Assembly (NCBI GenBank): GCA_913776405.1
Contig: CAJYOV010000172.1
Location: forward strand, 1-10,344
Direction of reading: 5' to 3'
Length of the DNA stretch: 10,344 nt
DNA from: Pseudobdellovibrionaceae bacterium
GTDB taxonomy: Bacteria > Bdellovibrionota > Bdellovibrionia > Bdellovibrionales > JAMPXM01
This document shows, piece by piece, positions 1 through 4,679 of the stretch. A program made the translations under genes and the position numbers. Within the stretch, counting starts at the first letter, position 1. The number at the start of each line of letters is the position of its first letter. The notes beneath the pieces were generated by a model. That model was not told the DNA's origin and ran no database searches. It saw only the letters and a program-made list of their open reading frames with translations.

Positions 1-193
1 AGCAGATCTCGTTCAAAGTTGTACTGAACTGCCCGCGAAGTTCGTAGGCGCTGCCGATTGGCTTGATGTAAAAGTCGACGTTGTAATCGTGATCGCCAAC
101 GAGGTCGTTCAGCGATTCGTTCAGTTCCGCCGTCTTACGAGAGAATGTGTATTGGCGCCCTTCACTTGGCACCTCACTGAGACGGATTTTCAT
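1..193 (-). CDS. DUF177 / YceD-family protein, N-terminal part (runs off left edge)
   Basis: The leftward frame from the ATG at 191-193 stays open to the window edge, giving 64 codons (MKIRLSEVPSEGRQYTFSRK... to ...TTLNEIC). A start MKI-L-(D/E)-P-EG, a middle stretch with alternating acidic and beta-type residues, and a first Cys just after a 'G-F-T' strand (Cys64 here) match the DUF177/YceD family as I remember it. There the Cys belongs to a C-x-R-C pair, whose second half would lie off the window. A good ribosome binding site (GGGAG, 5 bases before ATG) supports the start. Family members usually sit just upstream of rpmF (ribosomal protein L32) and are linked to 23S rRNA or large-subunit accumulation. 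That role is family knowledge and cannot be verified here. Too short and incomplete for most gene callers. The main uncertainty is the missing C-terminal part. Confidence 0.7.
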   Translation of the reverse strand, partial: MKIRLSEVPSEGRQYTFSRKTAELNESLNDLVGDHDYNVDFYIKPIGSAYELRGQFSTTLNEIC

Positions 194-247
194 AACTGCT
201 CCCGGGCGTCAAAGCGCCTGCTATTCAGATCCAGAAAAGCCCTTTGA

Positions 248-275
248 AATATCGGTTTTAACTCGATTTTGTCAA
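248..275 (-). promoter_or_regulatory. Probable sigma70-type promoter for the DUF177 gene
   Basis: Reading leftward, a perfect TTGACA (275-270) is followed after 16 bases by GATATT (253-248), a 4/6 match to TATAAT. Transcription would start about 50 bases upstream of the DUF177 ATG at 193. The -35 box overlaps the first possible start codons (TTG 269, ATG 275) of the divergent hydrolase gene, so the two genes share control DNA. Identified by eye only. Confidence 0.45.
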
Positions 276-1018
276 TGAAAGCGGCCATGCTCTGGGCCAT
301 GCCTGAATCAAATACCGACCACTTCAGCCTGAAAGTTCCCTTCCACTCTTCGATCGGCGATACGAGCTTTTCCGTCGACGTCTTCGAGGCGAAACCGAAA
401 GGCGAAACACGCGGCCTCCTGATCGTGATTCAAGAAATTTTTGGCGTAAACGATCACATTCGCTCTGTCGCGCGCCACTTCGCCGACCTTGGCTTTACGG
501 CATGGGCTCCGGCGTTCTTCGATGTGATCGAACCTGGCATCGAGATGGGCTACAGCGCCGAAGAACTCCAGCGTGGTCGCGAGCTCGTCGGCAAGCTCGG
601 CTGGGACAAACCACTTGCGACTCTCGCAGCCGCCGCAGGCAAATGGGCCGATTCTCACCGAGGCAAGCCAGTCGCAACGATCGGCTACTGCTGGGGCGGC
701 GCTTTGTCGTATCTCGCATCTACGCGCCTGAAGGGCACCGGCATCAAAGCGTGTGTGAACTACTACGGTCGCCAAGCTTATGACTTCCGCCACGAGACGG
801 TCACCCTCCCGCTCATCATGCACTACGGTGAAAAAGACCCGTTCATCCCGATGGACATCGTGAATGCGATCAAAGCCGAACACGAAGAAATCCGCGTCTT
901 CACGTACCCAGAAGCAGGCCACGGGTTTAACCGCGACTCGAGCCACGATTACCACAAAGAGTCCGCCGACCTCGCCTGGGCCCGCACCGAATCCTTCTTG
1001 AAAGAAAACGGGTTTTAA
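275..1018 (+). CDS. Dienelactone hydrolase family protein
   Basis: An alpha/beta hydrolase of about 240 residues, the usual size for the dienelactone hydrolase (carboxymethylenebutenolidase) family. Counting from a TTG at 269, the nucleophile Cys141 lies in GYCWGG, the acid Asp190 in GEKDPFIP and the base His218 in EAGHGF. Glu56 in QEIFGVNDHIR is the family's extra glutamate that interacts with the active-site cysteine. The catalytic set is therefore intact and the enzyme is probably active, cytoplasmic and without a signal peptide. The classical reaction opens dienelactone to maleylacetate in chlorocatechol breakdown. No other aromatic-degradation gene is nearby, so the true substrate is unknown and may be another lactone or ester. 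The start is uncertain: TTG 269, ATG 275, ATG 287 and ATG 299 are all in frame and none has a clear ribosome binding site. ATG 299 (MPESNTDHF...) gives the most family-like N-terminus. Confidence 0.9.
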   Translation: MKAAMLWAMPESNTDHFSLKVPFHSSIGDTSFSVDVFEAKPKGETRGLLIVIQEIFGVNDHIRSVARHFADLGFTAWAPAFFDVIEPGIEMGYSAEELQRGRELVGKLGWDKPLATLAAAAGKWADSHRGKPVATIGYCWGGALSYLASTRLKGTGIKACVNYYGRQAYDFRHETVTLPLIMHYGEKDPFIPMDIVNAIKAEHEEIRVFTYPEAGHGFNRDSSHDYHKESADLAWARTESFLKENGF

Positions 1019-1036
1019 TCCTGTCTTGGGGAGCAG

Positions 1037-1087
1037 CTTCGAGGACGCATCGAAGGAGCGAAAATTCATCCGCAAGCCTGCGGATGA
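1037..1087 (+). repeat. Two adjacent hairpins downstream of the hydrolase gene
   Basis: The first hairpin is CTTCGA (1037-1042) / TCGAAG (1050-1055) with a 7-base loop. The second is TCATCCGCA (1066-1074) / TGCGGATGA (1079-1087), a perfect 9-bp stem with loop AGCC. Neither is followed by a T-run on either strand, so they are not typical intrinsic terminators. They may protect or end the hydrolase mRNA, or belong to an interspersed palindromic repeat family. The flanking GGAGCG / GGAGCC / GGAGCG words give the area a repeat-like look. Confidence 0.4.
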
Positions 1088-1113
1088 GAGCGCAGGCGGA
1101 GCCGGAGCGCACC

Positions 1114-1143
1114 AAAAAGAAAACCCGAGCTTTTGGCTCGGGT
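1114..1143 (-). terminator. Leftward intrinsic terminator
   Basis: Read leftward, ACCCGAGC (1143-1136), loop CAAAA, GCTCGGGT (1130-1123) and then TTTCTTTTT (1122-1114) form a textbook rho-independent terminator. Read rightward there is no T-run after the stem, although A-rich sequence lies before it. The terminator therefore serves a leftward transcript. The only candidate is the short unit holding the 17-codon frame at 1180-1233, because no leftward gene lies upstream before the divergent or rightward genes. It could also block antisense transcription into the hydrolase gene. Confidence 0.75.
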
Positions 1144-1156
1144 CTTCAGGTGTTTA

Positions 1157-1208
1157 GGACCGCTGTACGGAACTAGCTCTTACGAGCGAGCCTCCATTAC
1201 AGTGGTCC
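1157..1208. other. 11-bp stem structure overlapping the micro-ORF
   Basis: GGACCGCTGTA (1157-1167) pairs with TACAGTGGTCC (1198-1208) along all 11 positions on the rightward RNA, with one G-U pair (1162/1203). On the leftward RNA the same position is an A-C mismatch. Inside is a smaller GCTC-TTAC-GAGC hairpin. The stem spans the second half and stop codon of the 17-codon frame. Which strand carries the functional RNA is unclear. Confidence 0.4.
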
Positions 1209-1233
1209 AAAGTCGTTTATATCTATCTGACAT
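1180..1233 (-). CDS. Possible 17-residue microprotein or leader peptide
   Basis: The leftward ATG at 1231-1233 opens a 17-codon frame, MSDRYKRLWTTVMEARS, ending in TAA at 1180-1182. It is preceded by AGGAGGTGG with 8 bases between GGAGG and ATG, close to a perfect anti-16S match and one of the strongest ribosome binding sites in the window. An intrinsic terminator follows about 37 bases after the stop codon. The unit therefore looks like a short leftward mRNA, perhaps 150-200 nt, with nothing else encoded on it. I saw no clear promoter; TAGATT at 1299-1294 could be a -10 box but has no convincing -35. The peptide is basic and amphipathic, with no signal peptide or membrane segment. I do not recognise it. 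It could also be a small RNA with an incidental frame. Confidence 0.35.
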   Translation of the reverse strand: MSDRYKRLWTTVMEARS

Positions 1234-1262
1234 TGGCACCACCTCCTCTCTCGACACTTACG

Positions 1263-1290
1263 TCTCCAAGGCTCTCATGCCTCGGTTAAA
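1263..1290 (-). other. Small hairpin upstream of the micro-ORF ribosome binding site
   Basis: Read leftward, CCGAGGC - ATGAGA - GCCTTGG folds as a 7-bp stem with one G-U pair; on the opposite strand that pair is an A-C mismatch. It lies about 20 bases upstream of the AGGAGG site. Together with the terminator this hints at a structured leftward transcript, but a short stem like this can arise by chance. Confidence 0.25.
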
Positions 1291-1418
1291 ATCAATCTAG
1301 CGGATGTCGCACTGCTATCGCCAGACATATAAAATTGGATGAGGCATAAGCCTAAGCTTGGGGTTTCGGGCCACGTGAACTCTTGACAGTCTCAAATCCG
1401 CTAAAGCTTGGCGAGCAC

Positions 1419-1451
1419 CTCGACTCGACTCAAACTCGACCGTCTCTCGAC
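1419..1451 (+). repeat. CTCGAC direct repeats phased at 11 bp
   Basis: CTCGAC occurs at 1419-1424, 1424-1429, 1435-1440 and 1446-1451. The last three start exactly 11 bases apart, about one helical turn, so a protein reading CTCGAC would meet them on one face of the DNA. A further copy within TCTCTCGAC-CTT context lies at 1250-1255. The array ends about 48 bases upstream of the ATG at 1499, a sensible place for an operator. No known regulator site is recognised. Chance low-complexity sequence is the alternative. Confidence 0.35.
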
Positions 1452-1498
1452 TCTTGATAAGACACCTCTTGGCCGAAAGAACTCACTGGAGGCTTGGA

Positions 1499-2179
1499 AT
1501 GAATTCTCAAGGACTAGAGCAGTACTGCCGCGACGGTGAACGCGCCGATACTTACTTGCGCCAAGGCCGCGCGATTGACGCGCTTAAGATTTATTCTGAC
1601 GTCGTGAAGCGCATCGAAAACGAAGGCGAGATGGACTCTTACCTTCTTGCGAAAGTGACCCTCGGCGTTCTTCGCTGCCAGATTAAACTGAACGACTACA
1701 AGTCAGCGTTCAGCGTTTGGAATGCGACACTCGATGATGGCATCTTCGGCATCGGCATTTACGCTCTCGAAAGCGCGCAAACGACCGTTCAAGATATGAT
1801 CACCTACGACATGCTCTGCGCGTTCCTCCACACGCTCGCTGACGCCGACAAAAAAGAAGCGTCATCAGCGGTGAATCAGTATATGTCGCGCGTTTGCGAA
1901 CACGCCCTCGATGAAGGCGATCGCAAACTTCTTGTTCAGGGTCTCAGCAACTGGAAGCAACATTTGCGTGAAATCTGGGGCAACTCGATTCCGCACCAGT
2001 TCGCCGTTCCTTTGATCCGTTTTGAAAAAGAGATCGGCACACCCGTCGTTCCGCAACCGATCGACTTCCCGTGGCCAACGGCATGGGAAAAGCCATCGGA
2101 CTTCCGCGAAATGTCGCGTGTCGTTCAGTTGAAAAAACCGAGCCACAAAGGTTCGGAGCCAAAGAAAAAGCGCGCTTAA
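1499..2179 (+). CDS. Hypothetical protein with helical-repeat-like N-terminus
   Basis: A 226-residue soluble protein that I do not recognise. The ATG at 1499 is preferred over an upstream in-frame start at 1454 because GGAGG stands 6 bases before it. Residues about 10-80 look like paired amphipathic helices of the tetratricopeptide type (RADTYLRQGRAIDALKIYSD, then AKVTLGVLRCQIKLNDYKSA, with the G/A-x-A spacing typical of such repeats). Residues 90-180 are mostly helical. A proline/tryptophan stretch (PQPIDFPWPTAWEKP, 186-200) follows, then a strongly basic lysine-rich tail (211-226). There is no signal peptide or membrane segment. A helical-repeat scaffold with a basic tail suggests protein or nucleic-acid contact, but this is inference. 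It stands alone, with the phased CTCGAC repeats upstream and a convergent gene downstream. Confidence 0.8.
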   Translation: MNSQGLEQYCRDGERADTYLRQGRAIDALKIYSDVVKRIENEGEMDSYLLAKVTLGVLRCQIKLNDYKSAFSVWNATLDDGIFGIGIYALESAQTTVQDMITYDMLCAFLHTLADADKKEASSAVNQYMSRVCEHALDEGDRKLLVQGLSNWKQHLREIWGNSIPHQFAVPLIRFEKEIGTPVVPQPIDFPWPTAWEKPSDFREMSRVVQLKKPSHKGSEPKKKRA

Positions 2180-2192
2180 TTTTTTGAAAGAG

Positions 2193-2218
2193 CGCGCCCG
2201 CTTTCAGCGGAAAGCGCG
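2193..2218. other. GC-rich hairpin between convergent genes
   Basis: CGCGC-CCGC (2193-2201), loop TTTCA, GCGG (2207-2210), a three-base bulge AAA and GCGCG (2214-2218) form a stable imperfect hairpin in the 51-base gap between two converging genes. It is well placed to end transcription from both sides, but it lacks a T-run on either strand, so it is not a classical intrinsic terminator. Confidence 0.4.
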
Positions 2219-2230
2219 TAAGTCGACTGG

Positions 2231-2986
2231 TTATTTAGAATGCGTTTCGATATAGGAACGCATTTTCTCAGCCACTTTCTGAGTGACCACTTCGAGTGCA
2301 AACCCCATCAAGATTTTCGGTATCGGAAGCTCGTCGGCGATGTAAGTTGCCGTGAACGAAACTTCTGTCGCACGCGGGCCAATCTTCTCAAAACCGATTA
2401 GGCCTTTCATGCCCGTGAAGTGACCCCACACAACCTCGAATTGAATCTCACTTCGCCAGTCTTCTGAGACCGGCGTGATTTTCATCAACATGCGCGACTG
2501 ATACCCGAGTGCTTCCGTGATGACGAAGAGGCGCTCCGTTTTTGGGTCCCACGTTACGACTCGAAAGTGATCGCTGACCTCTTTCAGTTTTGCAAAGTCT
2601 TGCGCAAGCAAATAACAAATGTCTTTCGGGCGCGCGATGTGACCTGCGCCATTCATCTTCAGTTCGACCTTCCCGTCCGGGAGGTCCTTTTGCGTGACGG
2701 ACACGATGATGGCGCGGTCCTCACGCATTTTCTTCTGCAGATCTTTGCGTGTTTGCCAGTAGGGCTTCTGCGCAGCCGGAGCGTCCTTCTGAATCGATAG
2801 GCGCGGGACTGGAGTCGGAGCCGGTGTCGGCGTTGCCTTCAGCGGCGGGATCGCCTTTGTCGCCGCAGCTGACGCTACCGACAAGGGCGCCCCTACAAAA
2901 CAAAAGCCGGCCATCAGGCTGACGATCAAGTTCGGTTTTAAAAACCCGGTGCAATGGGCCCGGGAAGCCCATCGCGCGGCCGCCAT
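2231..2986 (-). CDS. Exported protein, probable SRPBCC/START-like domain
   Basis: A 251-residue protein with an export signal: a long n-region, a hydrophobic core (about 20-37, LIVSLMAGFCFVGAPLSV) and a likely signal peptidase I site near ASA (38-40). A proline/threonine-rich linker follows (about 46-62, ATPTPAPTPVPR). The rest (about 88-250) alternates beta strands and ends in a long helix after ...YIADELPIPKILMGFALEVVTQKVAEKMRSYIE. That layout, with 'G-R-A-T-E-V-S-F-T-A' before a P-I-P and a closing helix, resembles the SRPBCC (Coq10/START/polyketide cyclase) lipid-binding fold. The assignment is by shape, not by a diagnostic motif. It probably acts in the periplasm, perhaps binding a hydrophobic ligand. 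The start is uncertain: ATG at 2984-2986 has only a weak TTAAGAG ahead, and a TTG at codon 20 would give a shorter signal peptide. Confidence 0.75.
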   Translation of the reverse strand: MAAARWASRAHCTGFLKPNLIVSLMAGFCFVGAPLSVASAAATKAIPPLKATPTPAPTPVPRLSIQKDAPAAQKPYWQTRKDLQKKMREDRAIIVSVTQKDLPDGKVELKMNGAGHIARPKDICYLLAQDFAKLKEVSDHFRVVTWDPKTERLFVITEALGYQSRMLMKITPVSEDWRSEIQFEVVWGHFTGMKGLIGFEKIGPRATEVSFTATYIADELPIPKILMGFALEVVTQKVAEKMRSYIETHSK

Positions 2987-2993
2987 CTCTTAA

Positions 2994-3021
2994 GTGTTAG
3001 GCTCAAACGATCCCCCGTCAA
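2994..3021 (-). promoter_or_regulatory. Possible promoter for the exported SRPBCC-like protein
   Basis: Read leftward, TTGACG (3021-3016), a 16-base spacer and TAACAC (2999-2994) resemble a sigma70 promoter with a good -35 and a poor -10. Transcription would begin almost at the ATG at 2986, implying a very short leader or a start further inside the gene. Weak call. Confidence 0.25.
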
Positions 3022-3696
3022 ATGAACCCCTCGTCACAACGTTCTTCACTCGAGGTTGCTACCACCTTGACCACACCGGGGGCGTGGGGTCTAAATACGC
3101 CCATGTCACAAATGCCTGCGAATTCACCGGTCGACTTCAATTCCCTTCCGCCGTGGAAACAAAAACTCCCGATGGCGTTGACGTGGGCTCGTATGGTTGT
3201 TTGCCCGCTCTTCATTCCCCTCATTGCCAAAGAGAGCACTCTTCTCAACTGGATTGCGGCCCTTCTCTTTATCGCAGCCTCGATCACCGATTGGGCCGAC
3301 GGCCACTTCGCTCGCAAGTACGGCGCAATTTCAAACATGGGCAAATTCATGGACCCAATCGCCGACAAAATTTTGGTCGCGACCGTTTTGATCATGCTTA
3401 TCCCGACGGGCAAAGTGGGCCCGATCTTGGTCCTTCTTCTTCTCTGCCGCGATATTTTGATTGGCGGTATTCGCTCAGTGGCGGCGGCCGACCGCGTGAT
3501 CATCGATGCTAAAGCCGCAGGCAAATGGAAGACCGGCATGCAGATGGTTGCGATTCCTGCCATTCTTGTAGGCAATCCGCTCTTCGGTATCCCACTTTAT
3601 GAGCTCGGCGCCGTCCTTTTATGGGTCAGCGTGATCTTGTCGATCTTTTCGGGCTATCAGTACGTCAGTCTTTACATGGAAAACAGAAAAGCCTGA
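3022..3696 (+). CDS. pgsA: CDP-diacylglycerol--glycerol-3-phosphate 3-phosphatidyltransferase
   Basis: An inner-membrane enzyme that joins CDP-diacylglycerol and sn-glycerol 3-phosphate to phosphatidylglycerophosphate, the committed step to phosphatidylglycerol and cardiolipin. The CDP-alcohol phosphotransferase signature D-x2-DG-x2-AR-x8-G-x3-D-x3-D is complete: Asp90, Asp93, Gly94, Ala97, Arg98, Gly107, Asp111 and Asp115. The preceding LPMALTWAR fits the N-terminal lead-in of PgsA proteins. Membrane segments appear around 57-68, 75-89, 117-128, 133-142, 177-185 and 193-210. The longest frame gives 224 residues, but the first 45 or so exceed E. coli PgsA. Residues 1-27 have a low-information look, and no start (ATG 3022, 3103 or 3112) has a ribosome binding site, so the true start may be 3103 or 3112. 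PssA-type or other CDP-alcohol transferases are the alternative, but the sequence around the motif favours PgsA. Confidence 0.9.
   Translation: MNPSSQRSSLEVATTLTTPGAWGLNTPMSQMPANSPVDFNSLPPWKQKLPMALTWARMVVCPLFIPLIAKESTLLNWIAALLFIAASITDWADGHFARKYGAISNMGKFMDPIADKILVATVLIMLIPTGKVGPILVLLLLCRDILIGGIRSVAAADRVIIDAKAAGKWKTGMQMVAIPAILVGNPLFGIPLYELGAVLLWVSVILSIFSGYQYVSLYMENRKA
3067..3095 (+). promoter_or_regulatory. Possible promoter lying inside the annotated 5' end of pgsA
   Basis: TTGACC (3067-3072), exactly 17 bases, then TCTAAA (3090-3095) give 5/6 and 4/6 matches to the sigma70 consensus at the ideal spacing. The predicted transcription start, near 3102, falls next to the in-frame ATG at 3103. 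If real, the first 27 codons of the longest pgsA frame are not translated and the message is leaderless or nearly so. Confidence 0.4.
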
Positions 3697-3706
3697 AAAT
3701 AGACGT

Positions 3707-3735
3707 TTGACATGAGCGGTTGGTTCTCATAGAAC
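3707..3735 (+). promoter_or_regulatory. Promoter of the tRNA-Gly gene
   Basis: A perfect TTGACA (3707-3712), a 17-base spacer and TAGAAC (3730-3735, 4/6) lie 11 bases after the pgsA stop. Transcription would begin near 3742, about 23 bases before the mature tRNA 5' end, so the tRNA has its own promoter and does not depend on pgsA transcription. Confidence 0.6.
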
Positions 3736-3764
3736 TGACGTCTCTCTCGGCCGTTATACACAAT

Positions 3765-3841
3765 GCGCGTGTAGCTCAGTTGGCTAGAGCGATACCTTGC
3801 CAAGGTATAGGTCGTCGGTTCGAATCCGATCACGCGCTCCA
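3765..3841 (+). tRNA. tRNA-Gly (anticodon GCC)
   Basis: A complete 77-nt cloverleaf. The acceptor stem GCGCGTG/CACGCGC is perfect, the D arm is GCTC-AGTTGGCTA-GAGC, the anticodon stem ATACC/GGTAT carries loop TTGCCAA with anticodon GCC, the variable loop is AGGTC, and the T arm is GTCGG-TTCGAAT-CCGAT. The discriminator base is T and CCA is encoded. GCC reads the glycine codons GGC and GGT. The spurious leftward frame across it is the well-known tRNA antisense artefact. Confidence 0.97.
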
Positions 3842-3848
3842 ATTTCAT

Positions 3849-3879
3849 AAAAAACCGGAACATTGATTCCGGTTTTTTT
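3849..3879 (+). terminator. tRNA-Gly terminator hairpin (bidirectional)
   Basis: AAAAAACCGGAA (3849-3860), a 7-base loop and TTCCGGTTTTTT (3868-3879) form a 12-bp stem with a T-run, a strong intrinsic terminator 7 bases after the tRNA. The A-run on the opposite side makes it usable in both directions. It ends only 20 bases before the start codon of the PAP2 gene. Confidence 0.9.
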
Positions 3880-3899
3880 ATGCCTGAAACTCTTGGCCA

Positions 3900-4679
3900 A
3901 TGATTCATCAATTCTTTGGTCGGCCACACTTTGCAGTCCCGCTCTTCCTCATTCTTTCACTCGCGCTGACGCCGTTCCATGCGCGCGCAAGCGCGGAAGA
4001 GTCGCTCGGCGAACAAACGTTCAACGACTTTGCGTCGCCCTACACGACTCCTGTGCGTCCGTGGTTTTTGCTTGGTTCAGCACTTGCGATCACGTTTGCG
4101 ATTTTCGAAGACCAGGTGTCAGACCCCATACAAGCGCGCACGACAGAAAGCCGCCCGCTCGGCAATTTTGCGTCGGACCTCGGCAACTTCGCGGGCTCGC
4201 TCATTCCGAACATCGCGTATGCCGGTAGCATGCTCGTGACCGCAGCCATCACCGGAAACAACGAGACGCGCGCGAAAGGGAACCTGATGGTGAGAGCGAC
4301 GACGTATGCGCAACTCACAACTACCGCGCTGAAGTATGTCATTCGCGAACCGCGCCCGGACGGCTCTGGCGAAAAGGTTTCGTTTCCATCGGGTCATTCA
4401 ACGGGGGCGTTTTCATTTGCTTCGGTGATTCAAGCTGAGCACGGGTGGATCTATGGCGGTCTTGCTTACACTTACGCGACTCTCGTTGCTTACAGCCGAA
4501 TGAACGATAACCGACACCTGTTACATGATGTGGTCGCTGGAGCTACGATCGGTGCCTCATTCGGTCTTGGCCTCCATTATCGACAGGAGCGGCAGGTCTA
4601 CGGCATGACCTACGCGCTTTCACTTCTTCCGACTGAAACGTTAGACGGCGCACTTCTTCACGCTTCAGGATCTTTCTGA
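3900..4679 (+). CDS. PAP2-family membrane phosphatase
   Basis: A 259-residue phosphatidic acid phosphatase type 2 protein. All three motifs are intact: K-x6-RP (Lys145 to Arg152-Pro153), PSGH (163-166, His166) and SR-x5-H-x3-D (Ser199-Arg200, His206, Asp210). The catalytic histidines therefore look functional. A signal peptide or first membrane anchor is present (about 11-30, FAVPLFLILSLALTPFHARA), and further hydrophobic segments lie near 55-70, 101-118, 169-178, 185-198 and 211-227. Family members remove phosphate from lipid phosphates such as phosphatidic acid, phosphatidylglycerophosphate or undecaprenyl pyrophosphate on the outer face of the inner membrane. With pgsA 200 bases upstream, a PgpB-like role on phosphatidylglycerophosphate is attractive, but substrate cannot be read from the motifs. 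The ATG at 3900 has no ribosome binding site. Its stop overlaps the next gene's start by one base. Confidence 0.9.
   Translation: MIHQFFGRPHFAVPLFLILSLALTPFHARASAEESLGEQTFNDFASPYTTPVRPWFLLGSALAITFAIFEDQVSDPIQARTTESRPLGNFASDLGNFAGSLIPNIAYAGSMLVTAAITGNNETRAKGNLMVRATTYAQLTTTALKYVIREPRPDGSGEKVSFPSGHSTGAFSFASVIQAEHGWIYGGLAYTYATLVAYSRMNDNRHLLHDVVAGATIGASFGLGLHYRQERQVYGMTYALSLLPTETLDGALLHASGSF

Larger units (their letters stand above)
1019..1498. other. 480-base gene-poor stretch
   Basis: Between the hydrolase stop and the next rightward gene there is no ordinary-sized reading frame with gene-like codon use. What can be seen, left to right: two hairpins (1037-1087), a leftward terminator (1114-1143), the 17-codon frame with strong ribosome binding site (1180-1233), two stem structures (1157-1208, 1263-1290), an AT-rich spot TATAAAAT (1328-1335) that could be a rightward -10 box without a good -35, and the phased CTCGAC repeats (1419-1451). 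It is more structured than a plain spacer. Confidence 0.6.

Noticed and set aside
308..1075. 255-codon leftward frame opposite the hydrolase gene
   Set aside because: It lies wholly antisense to a gene with intact catalytic motifs. It has no family-like sequence and reflects codon bias of the real gene.
1383..1407. TTGACA followed by TAAAGC as a promoter for the gene at 1499
   Set aside because: The spacer is only 13 bases, and no -10-like box occurs at 16-18 bases.
2994..3575. 172- and 185-codon frames overlapping pgsA on both strands
   Set aside because: Out-of-frame shadows; pgsA carries the complete CDP-alcohol phosphotransferase motif.
3751..3760. TATACA just before the tRNA as an alternative -10 box
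   Set aside because: Transcription would begin inside the mature tRNA. The TTGACA-17-TAGAAC promoter further upstream fits better.
3672..3929. 85-codon leftward frame containing GFEPTT...SSQLSYTR
   Set aside because: This is the familiar false protein obtained by translating the antisense strand of a tRNA gene.
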